From positions 28,474,336 to 28,538,335 of the forward strand of contig CM037460.1 of the NCBI GenBank assembly GCA_021014325.1: DNA of 64,000 bases, in the 5' to 3' direction. This stretch comes from Plazaster borealis. Taxonomy: Eukaryota > Echinodermata > Asteroidea > Forcipulatida > Labidiasteridae. The translations under genes were made by a program, and so were the position numbers. The notes under the pieces are model-generated. The model had not been told where the DNA came from and made no database searches. It saw only the letters and a list, made by a program, of their open reading frames with translations. Positions 36,001 through 47,499 of this stretch are shown in pieces (the first letter of the stretch is position 1; the number at the start of each line of letters is the position of its first letter).

Positions 36001-39000
36001 GTTTGGTGAGAGTTTTTGCAAGGGTAAAAGTTTGTTCAAAAGTCTATTATATTTCACTTAAAAGAGTCCAGTGATGAATTTTTTTGAGAAATAAAACATA
36101 TATTAAGATAGTTTGATACTAATTAATTTTCCATGGCTGGTCTGATTTCTTGAACAGATTGTACAGGCCAAAGTTATACGGAGAAGCCCGTAAGTTGTTG
36201 TATAGATACGCTGAAGCTGCAAAGAAACTTATCGATACAAGGTAAGCAACGGTTGTATTTCTTGGGATCTTGATAAGGGACAAAATTTGTCAAAATGTCT
36301 GGGTGTATACCGATCAGGGGCGGATTGCACCAAGTGGTCTTAAACCGGTCTATGTGCTATAGCCGGCTAACTTGAGACGGGCTTAGACAGTCTTTAATTA
36401 TAAACTGATTGCAATACCACAGTCTATACTTTAAGCCAGTCTTAAATCTTAAGCCTGTGCTGAGCTGGCTATGATCGATCTTTGTTTTGTTTTTAAACAT
36501 GGCGCTACATCTGTTAGTTGTTAATGATTTCATGCAAAGAGCCCTATGCAAGACTGTATATTGATAGCGTTTACTCGGTCTGTAATTTTATCCCAGGCTT
36601 TTTGTTTTCTCTTCTCTCCATTGTCGCCTATTGTATGATCTTTGTTTACCTTTCAAAGCCATTGTCACTGTCTCAGTGTGCTATGGATAATGGCGGCCAT
36701 CGTAACTAACCAAGCTTAGGAATGCTTGTTTGTATTTCACTACTCCTCACTGACTTATCTAAGACTGGCTTATTGCAACAGGCTTAACAACTTACTACAG
36801 GCCTCTAAAGCCTAAAAAAAATGTTATGTTGGTGTAACGGGCCAGAAAAAATGCGGGAGGTAGGTCTGGATTTTTTTTATATATATTTTTTTTTTAAATT
36901 ATAGTTAAACGAAACTTGTGAATTCCAGTTAACTGTTAACTGTTTCTACCGTTCCAATCAAAACTCTAAGCCACCGGATGTCAACATACTTTCCAAGTTT
37001 AATAGAACACTGTACCTACTCCTAAGGGTCACAGAACCAGGTCATAAAACCACAAAGACATGGCGTGGGGCTTGTCTTTTGATTGAAGTAAGAGTATTAA
37101 AAACTGAAACAATGTATAACAAACTGCAGAGGATTAAGATGAGACTAATTGGATCTCAATAGGAGTGTCAATCATTCTCCCAGGGCTGGAGAGTGTCTGG
37201 GGCTGACATTTAATAAAGAAAAGGATGTCAGGGTTTTTTTTCACTGTTGGCCTCGTTTGTGGTAGGAAAGTTGTTTTTTTAATCATTGACAAAACTTCAG
37301 CTGGGGGAAAACAAGTTGAATAAAAAATATTGAGGGTCGGCCATATTTTTAGGGTAGGTCGTGGTTACGCCAACATAACACCTTTTTTTTTTAGGCCTAG
37401 TCATAAGCAGATAAAATCAGGAATGCTATGGTATCAATATCAACCAAGTCACCTGTTATATTTTTCCACAAGCCTAGTAACAAGCAAATAATGCTCGCAA
37501 ACTAGGTCATGGAGAGCACACTAAAGATTGAGACTGTTTGTTGGTTTTTCAGGAAAGCATCTTCTGAGAGTCGTAAGATCATCAAGTGGAATGTTGATGA
37601 GATGTTTCGATGGTTGAGAACCCAGCCCTGCTGTAGTATAGATGAGTACATGGTAAGACCAAAAACAGATTTCCGTTTCCGATTACATGCCAGTTCAAAA
37701 TAGGGTAGGTAGGGAATTATTTCATTTTTTTAATCCAGTTTTGTTGTTGGTGTTGGTTATATTAACGATTACATTTTGGAAATGATGCTGCAAAGTGTTC
37801 GATTCAAAGTATTTTTTTTACCACGTGAGGGAGTGTGTGGACCAACATGATGTGATTTTTTCATAATTGTTTTTATTTATTTAGCCATTGATCCCCAAAA
37901 CAACAAACAGGCAATCAGAATAAGATGAAACTGTAATTGTGATGCAAGGAAATTTGACGTTTAAAAGTATCGTACACGTTTGGTAATGACTCAAAACAAA
38001 TATTAGCATAAAAACTTACTTGGTAATCAAGCAACGGAGAGCTGTTGATAGTATAAAACATTGTAGGAAACCACTCCCTCTGAAGTAACGTAGTTTTTGA
38101 GAAAGAGGTAATTTCTCACTAAAATAATAAAAACTTCTTGCAAGAAGTTTTTACTCCTATCTGAAAGACACAAATTTGTACAACAAGGGTGTTTTTTCTT
38201 TCATCATTTTCTTGCAACTTCGATGACCAATTGAGCCCAAATTTTCACAGGTTTGTTATTTTATGCATATGTTGGGATACACCAAGTGAGAACACTGGTC
38301 TTTGATCATTTCCAAACGTGTTCAGTGCCTTTGAATGGTCCTCTTAATCAAAATGCTTAATGAGCTCACTTGAAAATAGGAAGTGTTATCTCAATGTTCT
38401 TTTTGTTTGGGGGGGGGGGTCAACGCAAACCTACCAGTGGTAGACAACTTGTCTGTCTAGCTTACTGTCTCGTTTTGCAATCATCCTGAAGTCTTTTATT
38501 ATTTTAGTGAGAAATTACCTCTTTCTCAAAAACTACGTTACTTCAGAGGGAGTCGTTTCTCACAATGTTTTATACTATCAACAGCTCTCTGTTTCTCGTT
38601 ACCAAGTCAGTTTTTATGCTAATATATATTTTGAGTAATTACCAAACGTGTACAGTGCCTTTAAAGCGAGAATTTTTTTTTAAAAGTAAAATCCATTAAT
38701 TAAACTTCTAGAAAAAAGATGTAGTTTTGAGAAGAGCCAAGTGTGGGTTTAAATCTGGGCATTTCAAACCCTTCTCTTTAGGAGAAATGTGTAATTTAGT
38801 GATTTTCCTGATATTTTAGAAACGTTTAGCTCATCTGAAGGAGCAGTGTGGACCTCATCTCAACTCAGCTGTCCAATCATCCGTTGAGGGAATCTGTTCT
38901 AAGATGTGTAGCATGTCATCTGAGATTGTTAAGAAACTGAGAACTAAACACTGGGAGCTCCTTAAGGAACATCAAATTGAAGGTAAACTCAATTCTCTTA

Positions 39001-42000
39001 AACATTTAGTGCAACAATTGAAATGGAGGACAGCTAGACTTTTGAAATGTTTGCTTTCCAATTTCCTATTGCAGATTGGCATTTTGTGTTTATCATTAAA
39101 GATCAGTCATTTGGAAGAATGAAATGAAGCAACAATTTAAATGGCACTTAAGAAGTATGGTGTTAAATTTAGTAAGAATGAAAAAGCTTATTTCTTGTCT
39201 GACTTTGTTATGGACCAGCAACAGCTTAAACCGTTTTCTTGTTCTCTCTTTGTTTAGAGCCGGCACCATTTCCCAGGGCGCCTGCTGATAGGAAGATGCC
39301 TTGCTACCCAGTATATGACTATGTACCCAGCCCAAGGTTACCCACAGTAGATATCCATGAAGAGGGAAGCACAACGTGCCTTCGTTATAAAGGAGAAATG
39401 ATGAAACTCAATACAGCTCACCTCAAGAAACTGGTAAGAGGAGAAGTTGTTGGGAAGGAGTTGCTGTTTCGTAGTAACAGGAACCATTCAACGTGCTATT
39501 TTGAATTCACAATATTGGATACTGCCTTAATTTAGTCCAATCATTCTAATGGAGGACCACTGCCTTTATCTTGTAGAGCTCTATTTAGGCAGTGTCTAAA
39601 TAGACATCTTAAGCAGTGGCAACATCTGTATTTCTGGTTCCTCCTATCAGGGTGTTTGAGCAGGAAACCAGGCTTTCTGCCTCTTCTCACCCATACACTC
39701 TTGCTTTGCTGAGATGTAGAACAAGGAGCCATTTCAATAGCTTTGTATTACAATACTGCATCTCTTTGGAACTCCTTGCCTGGTGCATGTTTCCCTCCAT
39801 CCTACAATCTATACAATTTAAGAGGAATATCAATTCCTACCTTCAGCTCCCCTGAGTTATTTCATCTTAACTATTTTCTACTTTTAGCCCCTTATCAAGA
39901 GTGGCTTTTAGCCTTATTTGGGGGCAAACTCGCATCGCATAAAAAACCCCCAAACAAACTGTAAATATGGCATTGCTATTGAATCATCTAGCCTCAAAAG
40001 AATCATACAAAGCCTGTTGTACTTCGCAGAATTTGTATCGAGCTTTGATTGTAGTTGTTTAAAGGGATTGTATACGTTTGGTAATTGGAACCTACTGTCT
40101 GTTTGTTGTAGATATTTACCATAGAACTAACCTGTGAAAATTTAATTTCAAAAGGTGGTGGCGTTTTTGAGATATTGCCGAAAAACTGGAGCGGTTATGT
40201 CCACGCAGGAAGAATAATCTGCAATTGGAATGCACAATCTGAGAAGCACTTCTCAGATTCATTTTTGTTGTTGATAAAAACTGATATCTTTTTCCATAGC
40301 CACAATTCTTCAAAGTGAAATGTTTCTCAAAATTGTTTATACAGCGCCTTGAGGCGGAACCGATCTGCATCTGTTTGCGCTTTATAAATCTCTCTTTATT
40401 ATTTTTATTATTATTATACTATGAGAAGCTGCTGTACTTCTTACTTAGTAAGTTTTTATTGCCATTAATTTTATGAGTAATTACCAAACGTATACAGACC
40501 CTTTAATGTAGGATAAAACCCTGAATCAAAGCTGTTTCTCTTTATTTCACCTCAGGAGATGCTTTACAGGTTGCACTGTAGAGATGATGCAGCCAGACAG
40601 AATTTCTTGCCAAGAGTTTGGTGTCTGCTTCGGAGATATCAGGTTAGAGATCCAGACATGGTGATATCTTGGAGACAAATGTAGATAGAAATCCTCAATA
40701 AAACTTTAGTTTTTTTTACTTTGGTGCGTGAATGAGGAAAGTCTCAAAAGCAGAACTTGATTCGGAATACTGAAGAATTTAAATGATGAAACTACAAGAA
40801 AATGGTGTGTTAATGTATGGAGACGCCAGGGGGTGATCCCAGGGTGAAGGGGGTTATTCTGTCTTTGGGGTGTGAGCTTGTGTCCTCTGATGTCAGGGAG
40901 ATGTTGATTTACACATGGTGGACAATTTGATAAAACTTTGGTTGATGTGTTTGATCTTCAATTCTCAACACTCTTTTATAATCCTCCACACTCCTTGTTG
41001 AGGGAAATACTGAAGAATTCAAGTGATGAAACTGCACAAAAATAGTGTGTTAATATTATCAAAGTAAGTCTTTTTCTGGGTGCTGTTTCTCCTTTATTGA
41101 AGATATAAACTCATCATAATTAATGAGGAATCAAGTTCTTTGGCTATTGTCCAAATTTTTTTGACGGTGTCTTTTTTTCTCTTCTCTGAATCAGACATTA
41201 TTTGGAGTTGGTCAATACGAGGGTCATGGCCTCCAGGGAGCTCTACCCGTCGCAGTCTTCAAGTCTCTTCATGATAACTTTGGAGTAACCTTTGAATGTT
41301 TTGCATCTCCTCTCAATTGTTATTTCAAGCAGTATTGCTCTGCGTTTGCTGACACAGACTGCTATTTTGGATCAAGAGGGTAACTGAACTGATACCAGGA
41401 GCCTATTTCACAAAGCAATAAAATTCATCGCAAGACAAATTTTCAGTATCACCATAGTGATTTGTATTGTGACATCACACTTTACTAAGCAACTACGATT
41501 GATTTGCAGTTACGATCAATCTTAGATCTTTGTGAAATCGGCCCCTGGTTTGCTCTGGTTAGTCCTGTGGATTTGTTTCTAACTCACTTCAAATAGTTTT
41601 TATTACATGTCAGATAGCTCACCTGCTATAGCTTATTTCGTAATAGAATGCGACCATATGGTGGATTTTAACATTTCCTTCCATAGAACAACAATTAAAT
41701 TCTTGGGACTTTGTGTTGTTCAGCAGAGTGGGTCTGCACATGGGAAATCTGTAGATTTGTTGCAAAACTTGTCTTTCCTTTAAACTACAAGTAGTTGCTT
41801 TTTTTTAGTTGAAATCTTTCCTTCCAAGTCTTGTCATGAAGAGTTTCAGAGCAAACTGACTGATTGAAATGTCAAGTTGTAAACCACCATAAATAATAAA
41901 GAGATACTTATGTGGTGTTAACGCAGACATTAGTCTCCTGACGACGACTAGAGCAAGCTAGTCGAAACGTTGAGACCAATGAAGAACTCACTTCGCGGCA

Positions 42001-45000
42001 GTGAAGTTATTAACAAGAAGTCCCCCTGATCCACTAAGCAAAAGTAGTAGTCCCGGCCGATTTCCTACCTTCGGCCCAGGTAAAAGTTAAGAAGCAGGAC
42101 GGTTCTTTTCAGAACTTGGTGGTCTCCCGAATTCCGAAATCTACTCTGCGGCAGTCGAATAGTCTCCCGAATTCCGAAATCTACTCCGCGGCAGTAGAAT
42201 ACACAGCAAGACAAGTTCTCAAAGAACAAAAATCTACACAGCAAAGTAGATATACACATGGTGTTACCGCAAGCCAAATATACATTGATACCTCACCATG
42301 CAATGCCTTAAATCCTATAGGCTACGTTAGTTTTGTTATATCAATTATAAAATCCTGTTTATGCCAAGAAAAAAATGATTCTTTTTTGTTGATGAGCGTA
42401 GGGGAGTTGTAAATTGTTCTTTTAATTGTGTTAATGTTTATTCCGCAGTCCCATTCTTGATTTCAACCCAGTAAGTGGTTCTTTTGAAGCTAACCCTCCC
42501 TTTGGTGAGGAGCTTATGGAATCAATGGTGGCACACTTTGAGGTAAGTTTTTTTCATGAGTTACACTGAACCAAATGCAAATTATTGTATCATTTGATAA
42601 AGACAAGATTAAACTTTGATTGTACTACAACCACAATCTTATGGTGTTTGTTTTATAACTAATGCAGGGTTCTGCCCAGGATTTCTTCAGTGCCGGAAAA
42701 AAGTTTTTCCTGGTACGGTCAAGTCAATTTCCTTTCAATCGTGCACGGAGTGGTTACACACGTGTGCCCTGCAGCTGTGCCTTGAATGTAGGCCTCCATA
42801 GTGCGCGCACGCCTTTACCGCCATGGGAAAACAATTTACAGCATCTATAGCATGGTGCTTACTCTGCAGTTCATTTTCCGTTGTATTAAACGCTATAGAA
42901 TAGGGTACGCAACATGATGAAACTGGTATCATGTTATTCCAAGCGTAAAGCTATAATCAGCGTGACTGGAAACCATTGCGAAATCAATGCGAGTTTCGTT
43001 GGATATAATGTACATCGTACAGGCGGGAAGGGGATGCTCGATCCTGGATCATTAAAATAGACTCAAACCAAAGAACTAGGCTACTCAAAACTTTGGATGA
43101 AGCTTTTTACTGGTAAATAAACAATTTTACACGATGTTCAAAACATTTTGAAGGAAATGGGCAAAAAAAGCAAAGGAAAATGTGTGGTGGTCGGAAAACG
43201 AAATAATTGTGCTAGTGGTGGTCGGGGAATCATGAGTGCCGGTCGGGTTTTCCGGCACCGACCACCGTGGGCTAACCCTGCTAATGTTGTTAGTGTGGGC
43301 CTCTACAGCCATTACAGACGTTGCTCCAACCCCGACCAAGACAACCAAGGGCACAAATCCATCTTCCCCTGAGACTAAGGGATGCCTCCTATAATGGTGT
43401 TTAATTTATCACAAAATATTCAAACGCTTTTCTAGTATTGATTGTATTTGTAAGAAGAATTGGCCATGACACTATTTGGTATAAAACTCGACTTGTTTTC
43501 TCTTCCAGCGTCTCTTGGCTGGCACCTGTGATGCATTGTCTTTCATTGTCTTCATTCCTGAATGGAGAAACCCACCAACAGCTGCTCTTGTCAACATGGA
43601 GAAAAGCAGGTCAGTGGTTCAGGGTACTAGACTGCTTTCCAAAAGAGATTTCTTTTAATATTTTGGATTTATAAACCAAAAGCTCATTGTTTCCAAATTG
43701 CTGATGAACCTAAGGCAGATTCCTCCCTACTGTGGGAAATAGAGCCAACATTCTCCAATGGGCAGTGTAAATCAACATTAAGGTTAAGACCAAATACTTT
43801 GAGGTTGTTGCCTTCACTGACTCTGCCACTTAACCTGTATAACGATCATAATATGAAACAGAAATTTTGTTCTGTTTTAAAACATAGATACTATGTTAAA
43901 GGTATCGTACATGTTTGTTAATGACTCAAAACAAATATTATCACCGAATTGATGTGATTTTTTCATAATTATTGTTATTATTTATTTAGCCATTGATCCC
44001 AAAACAACAAACAGGCATTCAAAATAAGATGAAACTGTAATTGTGATGCAAGAAAATTTGCCATTTAAAGGTATCGTACACGTTTGGTAATGACTCAAAA
44101 CAAATATTAGCATAAAAACTTCCTTGGTAACAAGCAACGGAGAGCTGTTGATAGTATAAAACATTGTGAGAAACGACTCCCTCTGAGATTACGTAGTTTT
44201 TGAGAAAGAGGTAATTTCTCACTAAAATAATAAAAACTTTTTGCAAGAAGTTTTTATTCCTATCTGAAAGTACACAAATTTGTACAACAAGGGTGTTTTT
44301 TCTTTCATCATTTTCTTGCAACTTCGATGACCAATTGAGCCCAAATTTTCACAAGCTTGTTATTGTATGCATATGTTGGGATACACCAAGTGAGAACACT
44401 TGTCTTTGATAATTTCCAAACGTGTTTAGTGCCTTTAACATTGATAACATTGGAAATTGTCAATCAGGTCATGACCTTTACTTTGACCTTTTTGTTTGAG
44501 TGGATCAGATGGGTCAGATGTTGCAGCCGTTTGCGGCTGCTATGGGCATTTTGGTATGAGCCGCTTCCAGCTGCTGTAGTTTCTAAAGGATTGAGTTAGG
44601 GTTTATGTAAATTCATCCATCCATATAAACTTGTACCAACAATGTTTGTTACTGTGATTATTCAATGGGAGACAGCCAGGGACACTCGTTAGCAGCAAAC
44701 AAACCAGCTATTAAAATACATTGTTCACAGAAATAATGTGCTTGCTCCAAATGAAAGTAATAAACTACAAGGGAAACTGACTGGGTAAATTTAAATCAAT
44801 TTTGGGGTGAACAAAGATGTGGACAAATAGAAAGACCGCCATCATATGGGCTAGATAGCTCAGTTGGGTAGAGCGCCGGCATGTTAATCCGGTGGTCACA
44901 GGTTCAAATTCTGTTCTAGTTAATTTTTCTTTGTTCACCCAAATATTTCTGAAAATTATGTAAAACTTTACCTGGTATGTTTGCTGCCACCTAGTATTGC

Positions 45001-46316
45001 AAAAGCTCACCCCTACTTGTATATTGAATGGCTTTACTAAGTTAATCCTTATTGATTGGTTTCAGGTTCAAGAGGAGACAGACAACTGTGACAGCTTATG
45101 AACATGAGTACCGCAGTGGTGCACAACATGCTTGTGCAGAGTAAGTACATATTTAGTTATATTGTATGAAGTTATGCCGTGTCCGAATTGACAGCTACGG
45201 CTATGGCTACGGCTGGATTGCTGTGTGGTCATTAGTTGAAGTATATGACGTCCTTAACAACACCCTTAGCAACAGTCTTAGCAATAGCTGTAGCCACCAA
45301 TTTGGATACAGCCTAACTTACATTGGGGCTATGGTCAGCGAATTCAGATATTGAATGATACTTGGAGGAAGTGTTACAGACAGCAGTCAACCCTCGTTAT
45401 AAAGAGCACTGTTATAAAGAGGTTCTGCTTATAAAGAGTACATTCTGAAGTCCTAAATCTCATTTCTATTTTGTGTTTCTTTGTTTTGTTGTCATCTTAT
45501 AATATTGTTCCTTTTATAAAGAGTTAATTTGGCCAGTCCCAGTGACATTTTTGTAGCTAGAGTGGACTGCAGGTGTTCATTATAGATAAGAGAACTATGA
45601 GAACTTGTCTCTGTTGGTGATGCAATGTATCATGTTCTGTTTAATGATTTTAATAAATAGTTCAGGTAGATGTGATTCCATCTGAAACCTACAATTCAAC
45701 CGTTGAATTATTGGATTCTTTACACAGTAATGAGGTCTACTATCGTGCCGTACATGGGACTGCCATCTTCTTTCTACAGAATGATGCTGGATTTAAGCTC
45801 TGGCCTCCAACTGATGAGAAGATCAAAGCATTAATGGAAGCTTACCAACCCCAACGGACTACACCACCTACCACAACAGCTTCTAAAGTGTCAAACCATA
45901 AGGAGGAAGATACAGAAGGTGAGCCTCCAAATAAAAAGGCTAAAGTGGATGCATCTTTAAGTTCTCCCTTAAAGAGGACTCATTCAGATTCTGAAAGTGA
46001 TGCTCAACCTCCTTTGAAGAGTCATACAGAAGAGCATACTTCAAACAGACAAAGTGCATCCTTAGCGTCACCTACAGCTACAGGAAAGAAAAGAAATTTT
46101 GATGAAGATAACAATGGTGGCTCATCTCTGAAGAGATCTAAACTAACTGAAGACTCGTACTTGGACATCTCCCCAGCTCTAAGGAGTACTCATGATACGA
46201 CATTAGAACTAGACAATGATAGATCAAGGAGCGAACAAAGACATGGGATTGATGGTGACAGAAAGAAAGAACATGCAACAAGTTCTCTGTCAGATACACC
46301 AAGAATAATTAATTAA
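33064..46316 (+). CDS. PCIF1: PCIF1/CAPAM, cap-specific adenosine N6-methyltransferase
   Basis: Fourteen coding exons: 33064-33420, 33720-33865, 34437-34591, 35362-35509, 36158-36241, 37553-37652, 38820-38982, 39258-39433, 40556-40642, 41195-41379, 42449-42542, 43509-43609, 45066-45140, 45666-46316. All join in phase except the last junction. About 838 residues (human 704). WW domain at residues 77-109 (W83, Y95-Y96, W106, P109); NPPF at 549-552, the catalytic motif of this family; FASPLNCYF and [10 protein letters not shown] also match. Known role: PCIF1 binds the phosphorylated RNA polymerase II tail through the WW domain and writes m6Am at the first transcribed nucleotide, in the nucleus. 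The N-terminus is Pro/Gln/Ser-rich; the longer C-terminus has basic NLS-like words ([21 protein letters not shown]). The ATG at 33,064 follows a 5' UTR part starting at 32,963. Confidence 0.95.
34690..34932 (+). repeat. tRNA-like element interrupted by a LINE 3' tail
   Basis: The right half of the tRNA-like body (GTTGGTAGATTGCCAGCACG to TCTAGTC, about 34,848-34,904) is intact. The 5' part is broken by about 80 bp (34,764-34,841) reading AGCGCCTTGAGCG...GGCGCAATATAAATG and an (ATT)n run, like a LINE 3' tail. A similar tail lies at 40,342-40,425. Confidence 0.6.
35788..35940. repeat. fold-back MITE in PCIF1 intron
   Basis: GGGAATAAAAGAGTGGTGA on the left is matched in inverse by TCGCCACTGTTTTATTCCC on the right; AGGGTTGTGGTCATGCGG and CCGCACGACAAAAG-type inner sequences continue the fold. 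Confidence 0.75.
37849..38335 (+). repeat. family A element with a 118 bp shared flank, copy 1
   Basis: The family A element at 37,961-38,332 is preceded by a flank (TGATGTGATTTTTTCATAAT onward) that recurs upstream of the family A copy at 44,067. Copy 1 lies in the intron after PCIF1 exon 6. Confidence 0.75.
38491..38667 (-). repeat. family A element, left-truncated
   Basis: Begins within the central hairpin (TTATTATTTTAGTGAGAAAT) and runs to the right end ACCAAACGTGTACAGTGCCT. Only about 150 bp from the full copy and in the opposite orientation. Confidence 0.7.
40061..40506 (+). repeat. family B element with a LINE-tail insertion
   Basis: AAAGGGATTGTATACGTTTG at the left and ACCAAACGTATACAGACCCT at the right. 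About 80 bp at 40,342-40,425 (CAGCGCCTTGAGGCGGAACC, GCGCTTTATAAAT, then a (TTA)n run) is not part of the family and looks like an inserted LINE 3' end. Confidence 0.75.
41395..41548. repeat. short TIR element in PCIF1 intron
   Basis: CCAGGAGCCTATTTCACAAA and, inverted, CCAGGGGCCGATTTCACAAA form the ends. The interior matches the element at 28,089-28,218 (GATTTGTATTGTGACATCAC and its complement). Confidence 0.8.
42121..42202. repeat. 41 bp tandem duplication
   Basis: GTCTCCCGAATTCCGAAATC occurs at 42,121 and again at 42,162, followed in both by TACTC(T/C)GCGGCAGT. Two units, in the PCIF1 intron before the NPPF exon. Confidence 0.75.
42449..42542 (+). CDS. PCIF1: PCIF1 exon carrying the NPPF catalytic motif
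   Basis: Acceptor TTCCGCAG, donor GAG|GTAAGT. It reads [24 protein letters not shown] is encoded at 42,492-42,503. In known PCIF1 this motif lines the site for the target adenosine, so its conservation argues for an active enzyme. Confidence 0.95.
43899..44440 (+). repeat. family A element with the same flank, copy 2, plus a second left end
   Basis: A family A left end at 43,899 (AAAGGTATCGTACATGTTTG) runs about 50 bp, then the 118 bp flank seen at 37,849, then a complete family A element (44,067-44,440). In the intron after PCIF1 exon 12. Confidence 0.75.
44764..44997 (+). repeat. TIR-bounded tRNA-like element, single body
   Basis: The tRNA-like body at 44,849-44,921 keeps D-arm, T-arm and a paired acceptor. 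It sits between inverted repeats: GGTAAATTTAAATC and GGGGTGAACAAAGA on the left, TCTTTGTTCACCCAAA and AAAACTTTACC on the right. The right end runs into TGCTGCCACCTAG, the terminal word of the element at 23,246. Confidence 0.75.
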
Positions 46317-47479
46317 ACACGTCATGTTGTATACATGTGCATAGCTAGTCAATGCTAACAGATACCCCTGGTTGTACATGGGTTGAAGCTAACCTTAAAG
46401 GCCCAAACAATAGCCCCAACCAAAGCCAAATGTGAACATTCAAGTCTATTGAAGTAGTTTGGGCTTTTAATTTTTATCTGATTTTTGTTTTAAATCAAAG
46501 TTTTTTAAAAACAAAAATGTTATGAATTTGTTAATGACCATTATTGCACAGAATTAAAGTCCAGTATACTTTTGTTCACTTGTTTTCAAGAATTATGCAA
46601 CATTGTTATATCAGTGCAACAAGGTTAGAAGTCAATAATAAATAATCAAGGTCATACCTTGCACACACATGGTGCTTTGCAGTAAGGTTGCATCTCACAC
46701 TTTAGTAATATCTGTACATCTGTGAGCGTTTTCAAAAGACATCACCTTGTTTTAGTTACAATGCATAATTCAGGGTTGAACAATTTCAGAGTTTTTTCTG
46801 AATTCAGACTTTTTAAAGTCCGCCTGGTAAACAAAAAATATTAGTATTTTTTTCAAAATAAATAAAGTCGTGCTCTTTGATCTACATTTCTAGTGCTGAG
46901 GACACTGTTCCCCAAAAACATGTGAAATCTAAACCCCAGGGGTCCACCAAAAGGTTGAAATGCCATAATTTCAACATACCTCCTAAGATCAAGATACCAG
47001 TTTCAGCCTTGGTTGTCTTTAATGACTCTCATCAATGATAATGAATCCATTACAACATAAAGTGTTTGTTTACAACCCTTTTCTTTTGACAGAACGCTGA
47101 TGATAAATTGTCTGTATTTGTTCTTTTATGGGGATTGTATTACAGCTTCTTCAAAGTCAGACAATGATAAAAATGACGCTATTTAATCAGATTAATTATT
47201 ATCATTTCTGAAGGGTAGTATCTTGCCTTATGATCCGAAAAACTGAATTTCTTGCAAAGAAGTCCAAGGGCAATTTGAATCTAGTCAACAATCTTGTATT
47301 TTTGTATTTTCTTTGCTGACTTATTCAGTATGAAGTCTTAAATCCGCAATTCTTATTTTGGATTTTGTGGTACAGATTCACATGATGAATGCCCCTTCAA
47401 AAAGGGTTGTTTTAAAGCTGTTGTTTTTCTGAAGTTGTAAGATTAATTCTGTTAATGTAAGAGAGAAAAAATGTAATGA

Positions 47480-47485
47480 AATAAA
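47480..47485 (+). promoter_or_regulatory. candidate poly(A) signal of PCIF1
   Basis: AATAAA about 1.16 kb after the PCIF1 stop. Other hexamers near 46,858 and 47,791 are alternatives. Confidence 0.35.
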
Positions 47486-47499
47486 ATTTGTTTTAATTT

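Noticed and set aside
36305..36790. Possible long MITE with GGATTGCACC/TTGCAACAGGC ends
   Set aside because: The end similarity is weak and the interior only partly symmetrical; not strong enough to list.
42616..42850. Coding frames with cysteine-rich translations in a PCIF1 intron
   Set aside because: No splice logic with PCIF1, which passes in phase from 42,542 to 43,509; frames overlap each other and look like chance.
44019..44321. 100-codon minus-strand open frame
   Set aside because: Antisense of a family A element; same word pattern as at 29,294 and 53,930.
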